DNA of 64,000 nt from Hydrogenophaga intermedia (lineage in GTDB: Bacteria > Pseudomonadota > Gammaproteobacteria > Burkholderiales > Burkholderiaceae_C). This document shows, in pieces, positions 11,701 through 18,590 of this stretch. How positions within the stretch are numbered: position 1 is the first letter of the stretch; every line of letters begins with the position of its first letter. The notes under the pieces are model-generated. The model was not told the DNA's origin. It saw nothing but the letters and a program-made list of their open reading frames with translations, and searched no databases. Location: contig NZ_CCAE010000021.1 in assembly GCF_000723405.1 (NCBI RefSeq), forward strand, positions 1 to 64,000, read 5' to 3'. The position numbers were made by a program, and so were the translations under genes.

Positions 11701-12940
11701 GTGTCGTGGGGTTGTCCACCGCCGTGAACGCCACGTCGCCCGCGTTCGCGACGATGGCCGCGCCGGCGTCCATGTAGATCTTCTGTCCCAGCACCCGCAC
11801 CTGCGATTTATCGGCCAGGCCCGTGCCGGTGTCGCCATCCTGCACGGTGGTCCTGTCGCTCAGGTCGGGCAGCACGTCGGTCACGCTGCCCGCGCCCAGC
11901 ACCACCTCGCCACCACGGCTGGACGAACGCGACCCACCGACAGAGACGCTGGTGTCCTTGGCCATCAGGTAGACCGAGCCGTTCGCCAGCACCGAGCTGG
12001 TGGCCGTGGCGCGGCCCATCTGATTCACCGCGTAGCCCACCATGGTGACGTTGCCGCGCTCGGCCGTGAGCTGGCCGAAGTTGCTGGCCACGCTGCCACC
12101 GCCGGCCGGGCTGTCCACTTCCACCAGCAGGCCGCGAAGGTTGAGGTCGGCGCTGTCGTCGGCGCGCAGGAACACGCGCGAGCCGGCCGCCAGAATCACC
12201 TGGCCATCGGGCGCGCCGACGCTGCCGCGGTTCTCCACCCGCGGTGCGATCAGCATGACGCGGCCCTGGCTGGTGGCGCTGATCTTCGCGCCCTCCATCA
12301 CCTGGATCGCGCCGCGCCCCTCGCCGCCGTCCAGTCCACGCTCGAACTGCGGCGCGTTGAGATCGCCCAGCAGCCCATTGATGATGTACTTGTCCGCGAT
12401 GTTGAGCGTGCTCGCGGTGAAGCTGTTGAGGTTCACCTGCGAACCGCCCAGGAAGGCGATGCCGTTGGTGTTGACCAGGATGATGTTGGCCTTCTGACCG
12501 TCTGCCTGCGAAATGGCGCCCGCGATCACGCTGGGGTTGATGTCCCAGATGCGGTTGAGCGTGGTGAAGTTGGCGCCCTGCACCAGCTGGTTGGTGTTCA
12601 GGTCCTGCACCTGGCGGAACTGCACGCCATGGCCCGCGCCCACGTTGAAGCTCTGCCAGTTCAGGATGGCCTTGTTGCCGATCTGGTTCACGAAGGCCTG
12701 GTGGCCCGTGACCTGGTAAGCCGCCTGCCCTGCCGTCACGAAGTTGGGGGTGCCCCCTCCGGCGCTGGGCACTGGCAGGTTCTGCGCCCAGCCCGGTGCG
12801 GCGAACAGCAGCGCACCGGCCAGCGCCACCGCGCCGCGCGCGCCGCTGGCGGCCTTGCCCTGCGCCCGCGCGCACTCGGCCACGGCCACGAGCGCGCCGA
12901 GGTGCCGGCTGAAGACGATTCGATAGCGTTGGCGGTTCAT
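2789..12940 (-). CDS. Giant filamentous-haemagglutinin-like TPS exoprotein (TpsA)
   Basis: 3383 residues. The N-terminus is an extended signal peptide (ESPR-like, MNRQRYRIVFSRHLGALVAV), followed by a Sec signal ending near APGWAQ at residue 53. The conserved TPS secretion domain follows, with NWQSFNVGAGHGVQF and NTNGIAFLGGSQVNLNSFTA. The long middle is a degenerate repetitive beta-helix rich in Gly, Ala, Asp and Asn. The C-terminal part contains LLWSSEGDIDAGRGAKTA, characteristic of the DUF3739 region found in betaproteobacterial FHA-like proteins. The ATG at 12940 has GGAG upstream. It follows its probable transporter tpsB after 16 nt. Family role: secreted adhesin or matrix protein exported through TpsB. 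No toxin domain is evident at the C-terminus. Confidence 0.93.
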   Translation of the reverse strand: MNRQRYRIVFSRHLGALVAVAECARAQGKAASGARGAVALAGALLFAAPGWAQNLPVPSAGGGTPNFVTAGQAAYQVTGHQAFVNQIGNKAILNWQSFNVGAGHGVQFRQVQDLNTNQLVQGANFTTLNRIWDINPSVIAGAISQADGQKANIILVNTNGIAFLGGSQVNLNSFTASTLNIADKYIINGLLGDLNAPQFERGLDGGEGRGAIQVMEGAKISATSQGRVMLIAPRVENRGSVGAPDGQVILAAGSRVFLRADDSADLNLRGLLVEVDSPAGGGSVASNFGQLTAERGNVTMVGYAVNQMGRATATSSVLANGSVYLMAKDTSVSVGGSRSSSRGGEVVLGAGSVTDVLPDLSDRTTVQDGDTGTGLADKSQVRVLGQKIYMDAGAAIVANAGDVAFTAVDNPTTLVTGGSLNGAGSAPSTQASIHIAQGARIDVSGLRDVEVSAARNTVEVELRGDELKDSPVNQNGPLRGQKAWVDIEQALANSDAGKDTLIARDSLLAYRARLERGIAERSTHGGTISLRSEGQTIVEQGASFDLSGGSVKYTQDVAKTTVLSSRGKLTDLADASASTRYDAIVSRYVVNYDKWNEQEVIELPSAQRVVQGYTQGQDAGRMNVQSMGAAYFGGSVEGRTVAGERQQLSGHLPRGATLTFGTQGVGDALKDHKLNQNVVIANGGPLPGQFARHEALVDPLKDTLTLDATLVGEGRVAQLEVFTNQAAEVRDALRTPQGGGVTIAGRQVNVNADITAQGGHIDITARNNAMNVVADTTLSVRDGVALQVQGAWVNQRRGVPGGAGMAPVIDGGSVSLVAEGQASGGLVFSRGTVALGKGVRIDADGGGRVGQGGALHAGRGGDITIGGNHVQGLDGATLQAHGIEQGGSLALTSERVQIGGSGQGDGLLVLGADAFQRGGFAQYDIRGLQRLDVVDGAQVDVRVQQIDPDTDALTRPTGSALASIGTPVTRDAWERPAASIALSAGDSGAGTGELRIGEGARVNVDPGGLIELEARNSIEVEGALVARGGTIDLTLDRSSGFSSGSLETNTLWLGANARLDASGTPRITTNDQGLTQGEVLAGGTVKLDARTGYLVAEQGATIDVSGSAPVAYVSRDARGVHVESVGSGAGQVNLFAEEGLLFDATLAARGGAPDYQGGALSVTLSKNARVEGQTGYDSLARAMVLSNTVAPQTAGLDFGDSVPLTGEVRASIGTDALEAAGFEQLRFSSRDGIVLEQGLALGDGRAVPLREIQLDAARIETRGDAHLVADAVRLGNWDASNRGRVGTEGSSANNGVLRADAHLLELAGNVRLRGMQRSELTGSERVQLAGVTRLDAAGAYEHSATIATTGDLTLRGGSVSPTSFADVRIQATGRDVRFESTGVAAPVWSAAGSLRVEAQNITQAGRVIAPLGSIDLVAQNELKLEAGSLTSVAADAGQVLPLGQIQNGTQWVVNLNPADVPGGQLELDALPEKAVNLSGGSVQVKEGATINVAGGGDVQGYEFSVGPGGSRDILGAANTYAIVPGYAGGFAPGDPQEGMNRAVGTTVYLSGVPGLPAGTYTLLPAHYALLPGAMAVRLGESVAVRPEAFTRQDGIQVTSGYLTDSRAGATREGGWRAIDVLTQDQVRARSEFTLARASGFFGTDTLRPQDAGRLSMLTQGQLELDGRLIGSPAAGGRGAAVDIAAPNLVIAGANATGIDPTATRLNVDDLNALGAESLLLGATRERGGNTTTLTVHSEDLTLAIGGASALRGPEVMLAARDTLTLAEGSAIDAQGADGDAGHYTTAGNGAFVRASSSAATFSRTGSPDRSQGTLNAAQSAVVQAARSINLDATRDNAFAGETRFSRKGQPVAGELAVGAARVNLGSPVGAVEGITFSQDDLDDLLGLRSLTLSSYTTFDIYGSVDVGGRDPNGEPTLQRLSLQGGGIAGAGGAGDQVRLAARELSLSNQAGAAYNPGTAAGTGTLTLQADTLTLGVGDKTIGGFSGVAIDANTLNASGAGTTRLDTATTVTTARLTGEAGAKQTLELAAGLGTLALSDGGAAAPTGAAGGLGASWTLRADAIDFDTRAQLASGSLELHARTGDVQLGDRADVNVAGREVAFFDEKRGTWGGQVTLRSDSGNVALDAASRIDVSGAAGADGGTLNVSAVNGTVSLPTGTLRGETVADAQGKTGKGAVARIDAHTLANADAINTALGNGFTGERSLRARTGDLSIGAGQTMRAERIALSADAGSIDILGTLNANGVDGGHISAYAGDSLTLRGGARLEASATQAGGDGGRVELGTGSGGALDLAAGATIDVRAGAGGEAGRVNLRAMRTGNDVAVTALDSAILGAGTVDIEAVRVYEGITTLNATGGSSGSTLSLTSINADNTAYAANHGAIKTRLGQDGNPAVHIVSGTEVRSSGDLTVANDWNLASATAGDEPGVLTMRAQGNLQVNGHLSDGFTNAAPITGTTPSTLLPDTVRGGRSWSYRLVAGADASAADPLSTRAGVGDVTVAAGKVVRTGTGHIDVAAGRDIKLASNSSAIYTAGRLSPALDGFTPPITLQRAYFTQGGGDVSLQAGRDITGVASSQLYSEWLFRQGRLNADGSGYLTGQQGTPAWWVRFDQFAQGVGALGGGDVSLRAGGNVNNVSASAPTQGRMASGTPDAAALVKTGGGHVTVEAGGDVLGGQYMADEGSVRVVAGGAIDSGQTVLTGKVYPVIALGNASAEVRATGDVNLHGVINPQLVIQSYGANDNFNVRSNAQGAQRESVFSTYGSDSAVRVSSLNGDTVLHDLAGSSTDGVSALYRAYSLYGDTVQITDREAYRNLLGYLPPSMSMTAFNGDVVLSRTAVSSERTMMPSTTGQLELMAQESVLVNVNLVMSDNDPSQVASAWRPTNLPGTVLSPTVGQRHANTPVHTGDSSTAKVYAVQGDVRGVSQSDGQNISLDLAKSAEVRAGRDVVNLNLAVQHANTSDRSVVEAGRDIRYADGGLRSDADGLRVAGQGRMTVAAGRNISLGTSGGILSRGDLDNANLPATGADLAVFAGLGPKGFDVDGALARLQQRLASGSPSETDLALARWLTGDASLTGGSAAAAVAAVAGLPDDQRHDRVREFVFTALRTTGRDANDASSGFAGDFARGYAALELVFPGIGTDGTYQGDLNLFASRIKTERGGDIDIMVPGGGIVVGLANTPANLVNVGNNVLGIVAAAEGDVRAMAREDVLVNQSRVLTVGGGDVLLWSSEGDIDAGRGAKTASAVPPPIVKVDPSTGTVTQELVGAASGSGIGALESPGVEAGDVDLIAPKGTVNAGDAGIRAGNLNIAAQVVLGADNISVSGTSTGTPVADTSAVTAASSGATSGGNDAADVVESLNQAAAESARAAQELASSLRPSVVRVEVLGFGE

Positions 12941-12956
12941 GGTCGGGTTCTCCTGC

Positions 12957-14528
12957 TCACCACTCGTAGGCGAGGCTGAAATGCAATCGGTGGTCGCCGC
13001 GCGCGGTGTTGCCCAAGGCCTTGAGCGGGTAGGCCCACCACAGCGCGGCCTGCAGGCCGTTGTTGCCCTTGGCGCGCAGGCCCAGGCCCACGCTGGACAG
13101 CCCGTACTTGCTCGTCTCGGTGATGGGGTCGATCACACGCACATGGCCCGCGTCGACGAAGGCGAGCGCGCGCAGTTCGTTGAAGGCCTCGGCCACCGAA
13201 CCCAGGCGGCTGTGCAAGCTCGGCGTGAGGGCCTCCAGGCTCAATGCGTAGCCCTCCTCGCCCAGCGCAGCCGATTCGAGGTAGCCGCGCACCGTGTCCG
13301 CGCCGCCGATGGCGAACTGCTCGTTGGAGATCAGCGGGCCACCCGAGAGCTGCCAGCTGCCGCGCCAGTTCAGGCCCCAGCCGTTCTCGAAGCTGCGCTC
13401 CTGCGAGGCGTTGCCGCGCAGGTACACGTAGGACGGTTTTCCCTTGAAGCGCTTGTCGGCGAACTCCTGTTCGCTGGCGCCCAGGCCACTGGTGTGGAAA
13501 TTGAAGGAGACGCCCGCGCGCGTGGTTCGCTGCTCGGCGAGCCAGGTGCCGTCCCAGCCAATGGTGAACGGCGTGTAGGCGATGGGCGTGTTGAAGCCGC
13601 CGCTGCCGATGAGGTTGACGGACTGGTCGAAGTCCTTGTGGTCGATGCCGAAGCTGGCGCTGTGAAAGAAGCTGTCGCTGCCGGGCAGCGGGCGGATGTA
13701 GCGCGCGCCCAGGATGGTGCCTCGGCCCAGCACGTTGAGCGTGCCCACCGCCGAGACGTCCGAATCGGAGCGGATGCCGTACAAGGCCAGAAAGCCTCCA
13801 CCAGAAAGCGGCCAGGTGTAGTTGAGCGAGAACACCTGGCTTTCGTCGGGTTCCTCCGGCGCGGTCTGCACGGTCAGGCCGATGCTGTGCTGGCGGCCCC
13901 AGAGGTTGTCCCAGCGCAGGCTGGCACTGGCGCGTGTCCGCGACGTGTCAGGGCTGTAACGGTCGTTCAGCTCGACGCTGCCGTGGAACGGGAAGCGGTC
14001 CTGCACCTTCAGGTCCACCTCCACCGTGCCAGGCGTCTTGCCGGGGCGCAGCACGGGCGTGATGCGACGGTCCGGGCTGCGGTTGAGCGCGGTGAGCTCG
14101 CCCTGCATGTCCTGGAAGTTGGGCACCTCGCCTTCGGCCAGCGATGGGGCGGCGGCCTTGATGTCCTCGGGGCTGAAGAAGCGCGACTCGGTGATCCGCA
14201 GCCGGTCCACCGGCGCCTCGGTCACCTGCAGGCGCACCACGCCGTCGTCCACGCGCTGCTGCGGAATGCTCACCAGCACCGTGAGGTAGCCGGCGCCGTG
14301 GTAGGCCTTCTCCAGCGCCTCGCGCGCCTGCTCCACGTCGGCCAGGGTTTTCTGCTCGCCCATGTGGGCGTACACCGCGCGCTCGATGGTTTGCGCGGGC
14401 AGCAGGGTGGCGCCTTCGACACGGAATTCGAGCACGTCGAAGCGCGCGTCCTGCGCGCGAGCCATGCCGCAGAGCGCGGCCAATCCCAGGGCCCAGGCCA
14501 GCCACCGGTGTTTGCTGTTCCTCGTCAT
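12957..14528 (-). CDS. TpsB outer-membrane transporter (ShlB/FhaC family)
   Basis: 523 residues from the ATG at 14528, which gives a clear signal peptide (LAWALGLAALCGMARAQ). The upstream in-frame codons lie in and beside a terminator and are unlikely to be coding. The mature protein begins with POTRA-type domains (about residues 25-180, including the segment VDRLRITESRFFSPEDIKAA). A 16-strand barrel of the ShlB/FhaC/HecB type then ends in the aromatic LHFSLAYEW, a typical outer-membrane insertion signal. Family role: recognises the TPS domain of its partner and threads it across the outer membrane. The next gene, 16 nt downstream, encodes that partner. Confidence 0.93.
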   Translation of the reverse strand: MTRNSKHRWLAWALGLAALCGMARAQDARFDVLEFRVEGATLLPAQTIERAVYAHMGEQKTLADVEQAREALEKAYHGAGYLTVLVSIPQQRVDDGVVRLQVTEAPVDRLRITESRFFSPEDIKAAAPSLAEGEVPNFQDMQGELTALNRSPDRRITPVLRPGKTPGTVEVDLKVQDRFPFHGSVELNDRYSPDTSRTRASASLRWDNLWGRQHSIGLTVQTAPEEPDESQVFSLNYTWPLSGGGFLALYGIRSDSDVSAVGTLNVLGRGTILGARYIRPLPGSDSFFHSASFGIDHKDFDQSVNLIGSGGFNTPIAYTPFTIGWDGTWLAEQRTTRAGVSFNFHTSGLGASEQEFADKRFKGKPSYVYLRGNASQERSFENGWGLNWRGSWQLSGGPLISNEQFAIGGADTVRGYLESAALGEEGYALSLEALTPSLHSRLGSVAEAFNELRALAFVDAGHVRVIDPITETSKYGLSSVGLGLRAKGNNGLQAALWWAYPLKALGNTARGDHRLHFSLAYEW

Positions 14529-14577
14529 CGTTGTTCTCGTCACCGGATGGGTCAACACAACACTGCGAAACAAAAAC

Positions 14578-14607
14578 AGGCAAAACGCGGTCGCCCGCGT
14601 TTTGCCT
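14578..14607 (-). terminator. Rho-independent terminator after the PstS-like gene
   Basis: A perfect 13-bp stem (AGGCAAAACGCGG paired with its complement across a 4-nt loop, 14591-14594). On the minus strand it is followed by TGTTTTTGTTT. It lies 40 bp beyond the stop of the PstS-like gene and 50 bp before the tpsB start, so it separates the two transcription units. Confidence 0.88.
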
Positions 14608-14647
14608 TTGAACACCCCTCAGCCTCGCGGCCGAGAGGGAACAGCCA

Positions 14648-16156
14648 TCACTTCAGGTTCAGCGGCGCGCACTGGTCGTTGCCGACGTAGGCCACGCGCT
14701 GGACTTGACCGGTGCCGGTCGGGTCAGGCGTGCCGTTGATGCCAGCGGCCACCCAGCGCAGACCGGACTGAGCGTTCAGCACCGCAGGCGAACGGGCGGC
14801 GGCGATGAAGTTCGCAGCCAGCGCGGCCTTGTTGCCGGTGGTGGAGCTGGGCAGGTTGAAGGAGATCCAGCCCTGCATGTCCCAGGTGCCGTCGATCAGG
14901 TTGGCCAGCGTGGGGTGCTTGCCGGTGCCGCTCACCACGGGCGGGGTGGCGATGGCGCCGGTCCAGGTGATCTCGCCAGCGCCGTCCAGCGAGCGGAAGC
15001 TCCAGTTGCTGGTGGTGGTCGAGCTGCTCAGGCTGTCCATCGACAGAACGCCCACGGCCTTGTGCGGGCGGCCGTCACGGAACAGCACGCGCACGGTGTT
15101 GCCGGCGCGGTCGGCCGTGTTGTAGGCGGTGTAGCCCGCTTCCGTGGCCGGGTTGGCGGCGGCGTTGAACGGCTTGCCTGCGGACACGGCGGCGGTGTCC
15201 AGGCAGGTGCGCACGTTGCCCGAGGACGAGTTCTCGACCACGTTCAGGGCGCCCGTGTCGCCTTCGACGACGAACTTGTTCACGAAGTCCCAGGCGGCGC
15301 CGGCTTCGCGGTCGGCCGGCACGTTCAGGCGGGTGCCCGTGTCGCAGGGGTAGTTGCCGTAGTACATGTTGGCCACGGCCTGGGTGCCCGAGCCGTTCAC
15401 GCGGCGGCAGACCAGGATGTCGTCGGCGGGCAGCGCAGCGTCGATCTGGTTCCAGGTGCCGACGTTGCCGGTCATGATCGCGGCGACCTTGGCCTTGTTG
15501 AACGACACCGTGGTGGGCACGTTCCTGGTCACGGGCAGGCCGAAGGCCAGGGCGTACAGCGGCGAAGCGGTCAGCGTGGCCAGCTCGGACGGGCTCAGCG
15601 CGGGCTCGGCGGGTTCGCCTTCGGTGTTGAAGGCGCCATCGAACAGGAAGGGCGCCACGTCGGACACACCGGCGTCAGGCTTCTGCGTGGTCAGGGTGTC
15701 GCAGGTGAAGGGCGCGGCGGAGGTGCCGGAGCCGCCCGAGCAGGAAGCGGAGGTCACGGCCAGGGTCTCGATGACTTCGGCGCGGGCCACGGGGTTCACG
15801 CCCCAGACCGAGCCACCGCGGGCGCGGTTGACGATGATCACATTGGTGCCAGCGGCCCAGGTGCCGGCGGCGGTGGTCAGCTTGCCGGCGTAGGCGCGGT
15901 AGTCGCTGTTGCTGCGGCCGGTGGCGGCGGACGGAATGAAGAAGTAGTTGGTGCCAGTGAACAGCGAGCTGGCGATCTGGCCCAGGCCGCCTTGCACAGC
16001 GGAGGCGCCAGAGATGTACATCACGCGGCCGTTGGCCACGGCGTCGTCCACGATGGCCTTGGCGGCGGCGTTGGCGGGGTCGTTCAGGCCGACGGCCTGG
16101 GCGGAAACGGCGGCGCAGGCCACGGCGCAGGCAAGGCTCAGGTGCTTGAGTTTCAT
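14648..16156 (-). CDS. PstS-like periplasmic substrate-binding protein
   Basis: 502 residues from the ATG at 16156, which has GGAG 6-9 nt upstream. A signal peptide ends near SAQAVG. The mature N-terminus contains VMYISGASAVQGGLGQIASS, which resembles the GAGATFP segment of PstS. A later segment, VCRRVNGSGTQAVANMYYG, resembles the ligand-binding R-x-x-G-SGT motif of phosphate-binding proteins. It is much longer than PstS (~350 residues), with insertions rich in Ser, Thr, Ala and Gly. It follows a PEP-CTERM gene by 95 bp and ends at a strong terminator; no ABC transporter permease or ATPase is nearby. A surface or sensing role is as likely as transport. The fold is inferred from motifs only. 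Confidence 0.65.
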   Translation of the reverse strand: MKLKHLSLACAVACAAVSAQAVGLNDPANAAAKAIVDDAVANGRVMYISGASAVQGGLGQIASSLFTGTNYFFIPSAATGRSNSDYRAYAGKLTTAAGTWAAGTNVIIVNRARGGSVWGVNPVARAEVIETLAVTSASCSGGSGTSAAPFTCDTLTTQKPDAGVSDVAPFLFDGAFNTEGEPAEPALSPSELATLTASPLYALAFGLPVTRNVPTTVSFNKAKVAAIMTGNVGTWNQIDAALPADDILVCRRVNGSGTQAVANMYYGNYPCDTGTRLNVPADREAGAAWDFVNKFVVEGDTGALNVVENSSSGNVRTCLDTAAVSAGKPFNAAANPATEAGYTAYNTADRAGNTVRVLFRDGRPHKAVGVLSMDSLSSSTTTSNWSFRSLDGAGEITWTGAIATPPVVSGTGKHPTLANLIDGTWDMQGWISFNLPSSTTGNKAALAANFIAAARSPAVLNAQSGLRWVAAGINGTPDPTGTGQVQRVAYVGNDQCAPLNLK

Positions 16157-16251
16157 GGAAATCTCCAGGGGTAAGGGAAAAATGCGGAGGCGATCGCACC
16201 CCACCGAAGGCCCGCGTCGTGGCCTTCGGGGGGATACGAGGAGGGAGGGGC

Positions 16252-17046
16252 TCAGCCCTGCTGCTGGCGGCGGCGGCGGGCGATGGCGCCCATCAGGCCC
16301 AGGCCGGCGAGCAGCATGGCGTAGGTCTCGGGCTCGGGCACGGCGGCGACGGCGGCGATGTGCAGGGTGTAGTCGGGGCCGATGTAAACGCGCACCGGGC
16401 TCAGGGCGCCAGACAGGGGCGAGTAGATCGAGTTGGCGGTGCCGGTGGCCAGGAAGGCCATGCTCACGAGGCCCAGGCCCGACTCGAAGCTGTTGTTCGC
16501 CAGCGAGCCGCTGTTGTTGAAGTTCAGCAGGCCACCGTTGTTGGGACCGAAGGGGTTCTGGCCCAGCGGGTTGTTGGCGTAGCCGGGGGTGTTGGCCGCG
16601 AAGACGGCCGAGTTGGCGCTGCCTTGGGCGGTCATGCCGTTGTTGACCAGGCCGGCGAAGGCGCCGACGCCCGCGGCCATGGTGCGGCCGTTGTCGTTGG
16701 AGATGCCGGTGGGCGGCAGCACCGAGTACGTCTGGGTCACCGTGTCGGCGCCCTGCGTCTCGACGGCCGTCAGGTTCCACGACAGGCTGCCCAGGTTGGC
16801 GCCGGCGATGAAGCTGTTGAACAGGGCGTCAGACGCGAGGTTCAGGCTGAAGCTGTAGCCGGCGGGGTTGGCCAGGTCGGTGTTCAGCGTGTTCTGTTGC
16901 AGGTTCAGGTCGATGGTGTAGGAACTGGAGCCGTCCCACATCGTGAGGAAGAAATCGCCAGCGCCGTCGGTGCCGACGTCGATGGCAGCGTTGGCAGCGC
17001 CGGAGAGCGCCAGGGCGGCCGCGGCCGCAATCAGTTTCAGTTTCAT
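16252..17046 (-). CDS. PEP-CTERM sorting-signal protein
   Basis: 264 residues from the ATG at 17046 (AGGACAGGA upstream), with a signal peptide ending near SGAANA. The C-terminus is a textbook PEP-CTERM signal: VPEPETYAMLLAGLGLM from residue 236, a hydrophobic helix, then an RRRR cluster. Such proteins are cut and anchored by an exosortase; this window encodes exosortase B at 36158-37081. The body is rich in Asn, Gly and Ser with no recognisable enzyme domain. A G+C-rich inverted repeat (CCGAAGGCC with its complement, 16204-16231) without a T-tract follows the gene. It lies just downstream of the EpsA-type regulator gene. Confidence 0.92.
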   Translation of the reverse strand: MKLKLIAAAAALALSGAANAAIDVGTDGAGDFFLTMWDGSSSYTIDLNLQQNTLNTDLANPAGYSFSLNLASDALFNSFIAGANLGSLSWNLTAVETQGADTVTQTYSVLPPTGISNDNGRTMAAGVGAFAGLVNNGMTAQGSANSAVFAANTPGYANNPLGQNPFGPNNGGLLNFNNSGSLANNSFESGLGLVSMAFLATGTANSIYSPLSGALSPVRVYIGPDYTLHIAAVAAVPEPETYAMLLAGLGLMGAIARRRRQQQG

Positions 17047-17229
17047 GTGTCGGGTCCTGTCCTGAGGGTGTGGAAGTGAAGGAACTTCTTGCCGGTGCCA
17101 ACTCAAAACCGCTGCGTGCAGGTTCTTCGTTGAACGAGATGGACTTTAGGAACCGAAGGTTGCGACCCGCCGCGCGGGTTCCGCGGCGCCAATAGTTCTT
17201 TCAGATGGTGATTGATGACAGGTGATCGA

Positions 17230-18033
17230 TCAGCGTGCGACCTCTTGCAGGTCGGTGTGCGTCACCAGGCGCAGCGTGGCGCTCTTGCCCACTGCCTGCG
17301 CGCGGTTGTTGACGTTGAGCTTGCGCATGATCTTCTGCACGTGGTTCTTCACCGTGGGCGGGCTGATGCCCAGGATCTGGCTGATCTCGAAGTTGGTCTT
17401 GCCGTGGCGCACCCAATGCAGCACCTGGATCTCGCGCTTGGACAGGATGGTCACCGGCGCCATTTCGGTGGAGCTTTCATCGGCCTCGCGCTGGCGCATG
17501 CGGTGCAGCGCCAGGTGCATGTGCGGCATCAACAACTCCAGCAGGTAGGCGGTGCGCTGGTCGGGCTGGCGCTCCAGGCCGGCGAAGACGAAGAAGCTGC
17601 CGTAGTCGCCCTGCACCTCGCGCACGCCGTGCGCGGCCACGTGGTCGAAGCCGCAGCGCTGGAGGTCGCCGATGAGCTGGCGCCGGCCGGTCTGCTCGCC
17701 GCCTTCGCTGCTGAGCAGGCGCGGCGCGCGCCCGCCGCGCAGCCAGTCGTCCACCATGCGCGGCAGCACGCCGTCGGTGGGGTTGGTCATCTGGCTTTCC
17801 ACGCGGGGGTTGATCACGCCACGCGCGAACATCTGCACCTTCAGGCGCATGGCGTCCACGTCGCCCCAGGCGCACCACAAGGCTTCGTGCGGCACGAAGC
17901 CCTGCAAGGCACCCTGTGCCCAAAGATAGAACTGCGTTCGGGTCTGCACCTCCAGCGATTTCTCGATGGTGATGAGCAGGTGCTCGAGGTCGCTGGCCTT
18001 GAGGCGGAAGAACGGGGTCGGGCTGCTGTTCAT
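17230..18033 (-). CDS. epsA: EpsA-type LuxR family regulator (exosortase B associated)
   Basis: 267 residues from the ATG at 18033, with GGAGG upstream. The C-terminal ~77 residues (from about 191) form a LuxR/GerE helix-turn-helix: LSKREIQVLHWVRHGKTNFE, then ISQILGISPPTVKNHVQKIM. The N-terminal ~190 residues lack a receiver domain and match the layout of EpsA, the regulator associated with exosortase B and PEP-CTERM loci. Its start overlaps the stop of the last pseudopilin-like gene by 4 nt, so it should be translated with the secretion operon. Likely targets are the eps and PEP-CTERM genes; that is inferred from the family, not seen in the sequence. Confidence 0.85.
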   Translation of the reverse strand: MNSSPTPFFRLKASDLEHLLITIEKSLEVQTRTQFYLWAQGALQGFVPHEALWCAWGDVDAMRLKVQMFARGVINPRVESQMTNPTDGVLPRMVDDWLRGGRAPRLLSSEGGEQTGRRQLIGDLQRCGFDHVAAHGVREVQGDYGSFFVFAGLERQPDQRTAYLLELLMPHMHLALHRMRQREADESSTEMAPVTILSKREIQVLHWVRHGKTNFEISQILGISPPTVKNHVQKIMRKLNVNNRAQAVGKSATLRLVTHTDLQEVAR

Positions 18034-18590
18034 GAAGGTCCTCCGGGTGTGGTCGGCGTGTTGGTGTTGTTGGCGGGTGTGGCCACGGGCGGCGCCGCAT
18101 CGGCCGCCCGAAAGACCCATTGCGAGTACGAGCCAAGCCCCGCGAGCTCGGCGTCGCGTTTGGCGAAGGCGGTGCGCAGGGGTTCGCGCTCGTCGCGGCT
18201 GTGCACACCCACGATGCGTCCGGCCGCCACGACCAGGCCCCAGTCGGTGCTGTCGCTCATCGGGTCGCGCCAGAGCCGTCGCAGGTGGCGCACCGGGGTG
18301 GGAAAGCGCCGGTCCTCCAGCAGCTCGGCCAGCGTGGTCGGCGCGGTGGGCGTGCCGGGTGGGCTGCGGTCGCGGTACGAGGCGAAGGCCAGCCGGAACT
18401 GGTGGCCCACGAAGAGGAGTTGCGTCTCTCGCTCGCGCTGCGCGCTGGCGGACCACACCTCACCGGTGCTGGCCAGGCCGATGCCGATGGCCGCGATCGC
18501 AAACAGCACGAGCAGGTAACCGACGCCGCGCTGCTGTCTGCCCCGCGACGCCAACGCGGCACGCCACAGAGGGTGTTCACCATTCGCCAT
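18030..18590 (-). CDS. Atypical pseudopilin-like protein
   Basis: 186 residues from the ATG at 18590, which overlaps the previous gene by 14 bp. It has one N-terminal hydrophobic helix preceded by a basic region, QQRGVGYLLVLFAIAAIGIG, placed like a prepilin leader. It lacks the usual GFTLIE processing motif, including the Glu at mature position 5. The remainder is soluble, with a W-x-V-x-A segment and a Pro/Thr-rich tail. As the third small gene after the secretin it probably encodes a minor pseudopilin or an assembly factor. It could instead be a plain membrane-anchored protein, since prepilin peptidase cleavage is doubtful. Confidence 0.65.
   Translation of the reverse strand: MANGEHPLWRAALASRGRQQRGVGYLLVLFAIAAIGIGLASTGEVWSASAQRERETQLLFVGHQFRLAFASYRDRSPPGTPTAPTTLAELLEDRRFPTPVRHLRRLWRDPMSDSTDWGLVVAAGRIVGVHSRDEREPLRTAFAKRDAELAGLGSYSQWVFRAADAAPPVATPANNTNTPTTPGGPS

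Noticed and set aside
7595..12979. An open frame of 1794 codons on the plus strand across the exoprotein gene (and another of 1104 codons at 4244-7558)
   Set aside because: These are antisense shadows of the 3383-residue TpsA gene. They are rich in His, Arg, Gln and Ala without domains, as expected for the complement of a G+C-rich coding frame.
17060..17110. A sigma-54-like TGGCAC upstream of the PEP-CTERM gene at 17046
   Set aside because: The downstream GC element is absent at the required spacing, so it does not form a -24/-12 promoter.
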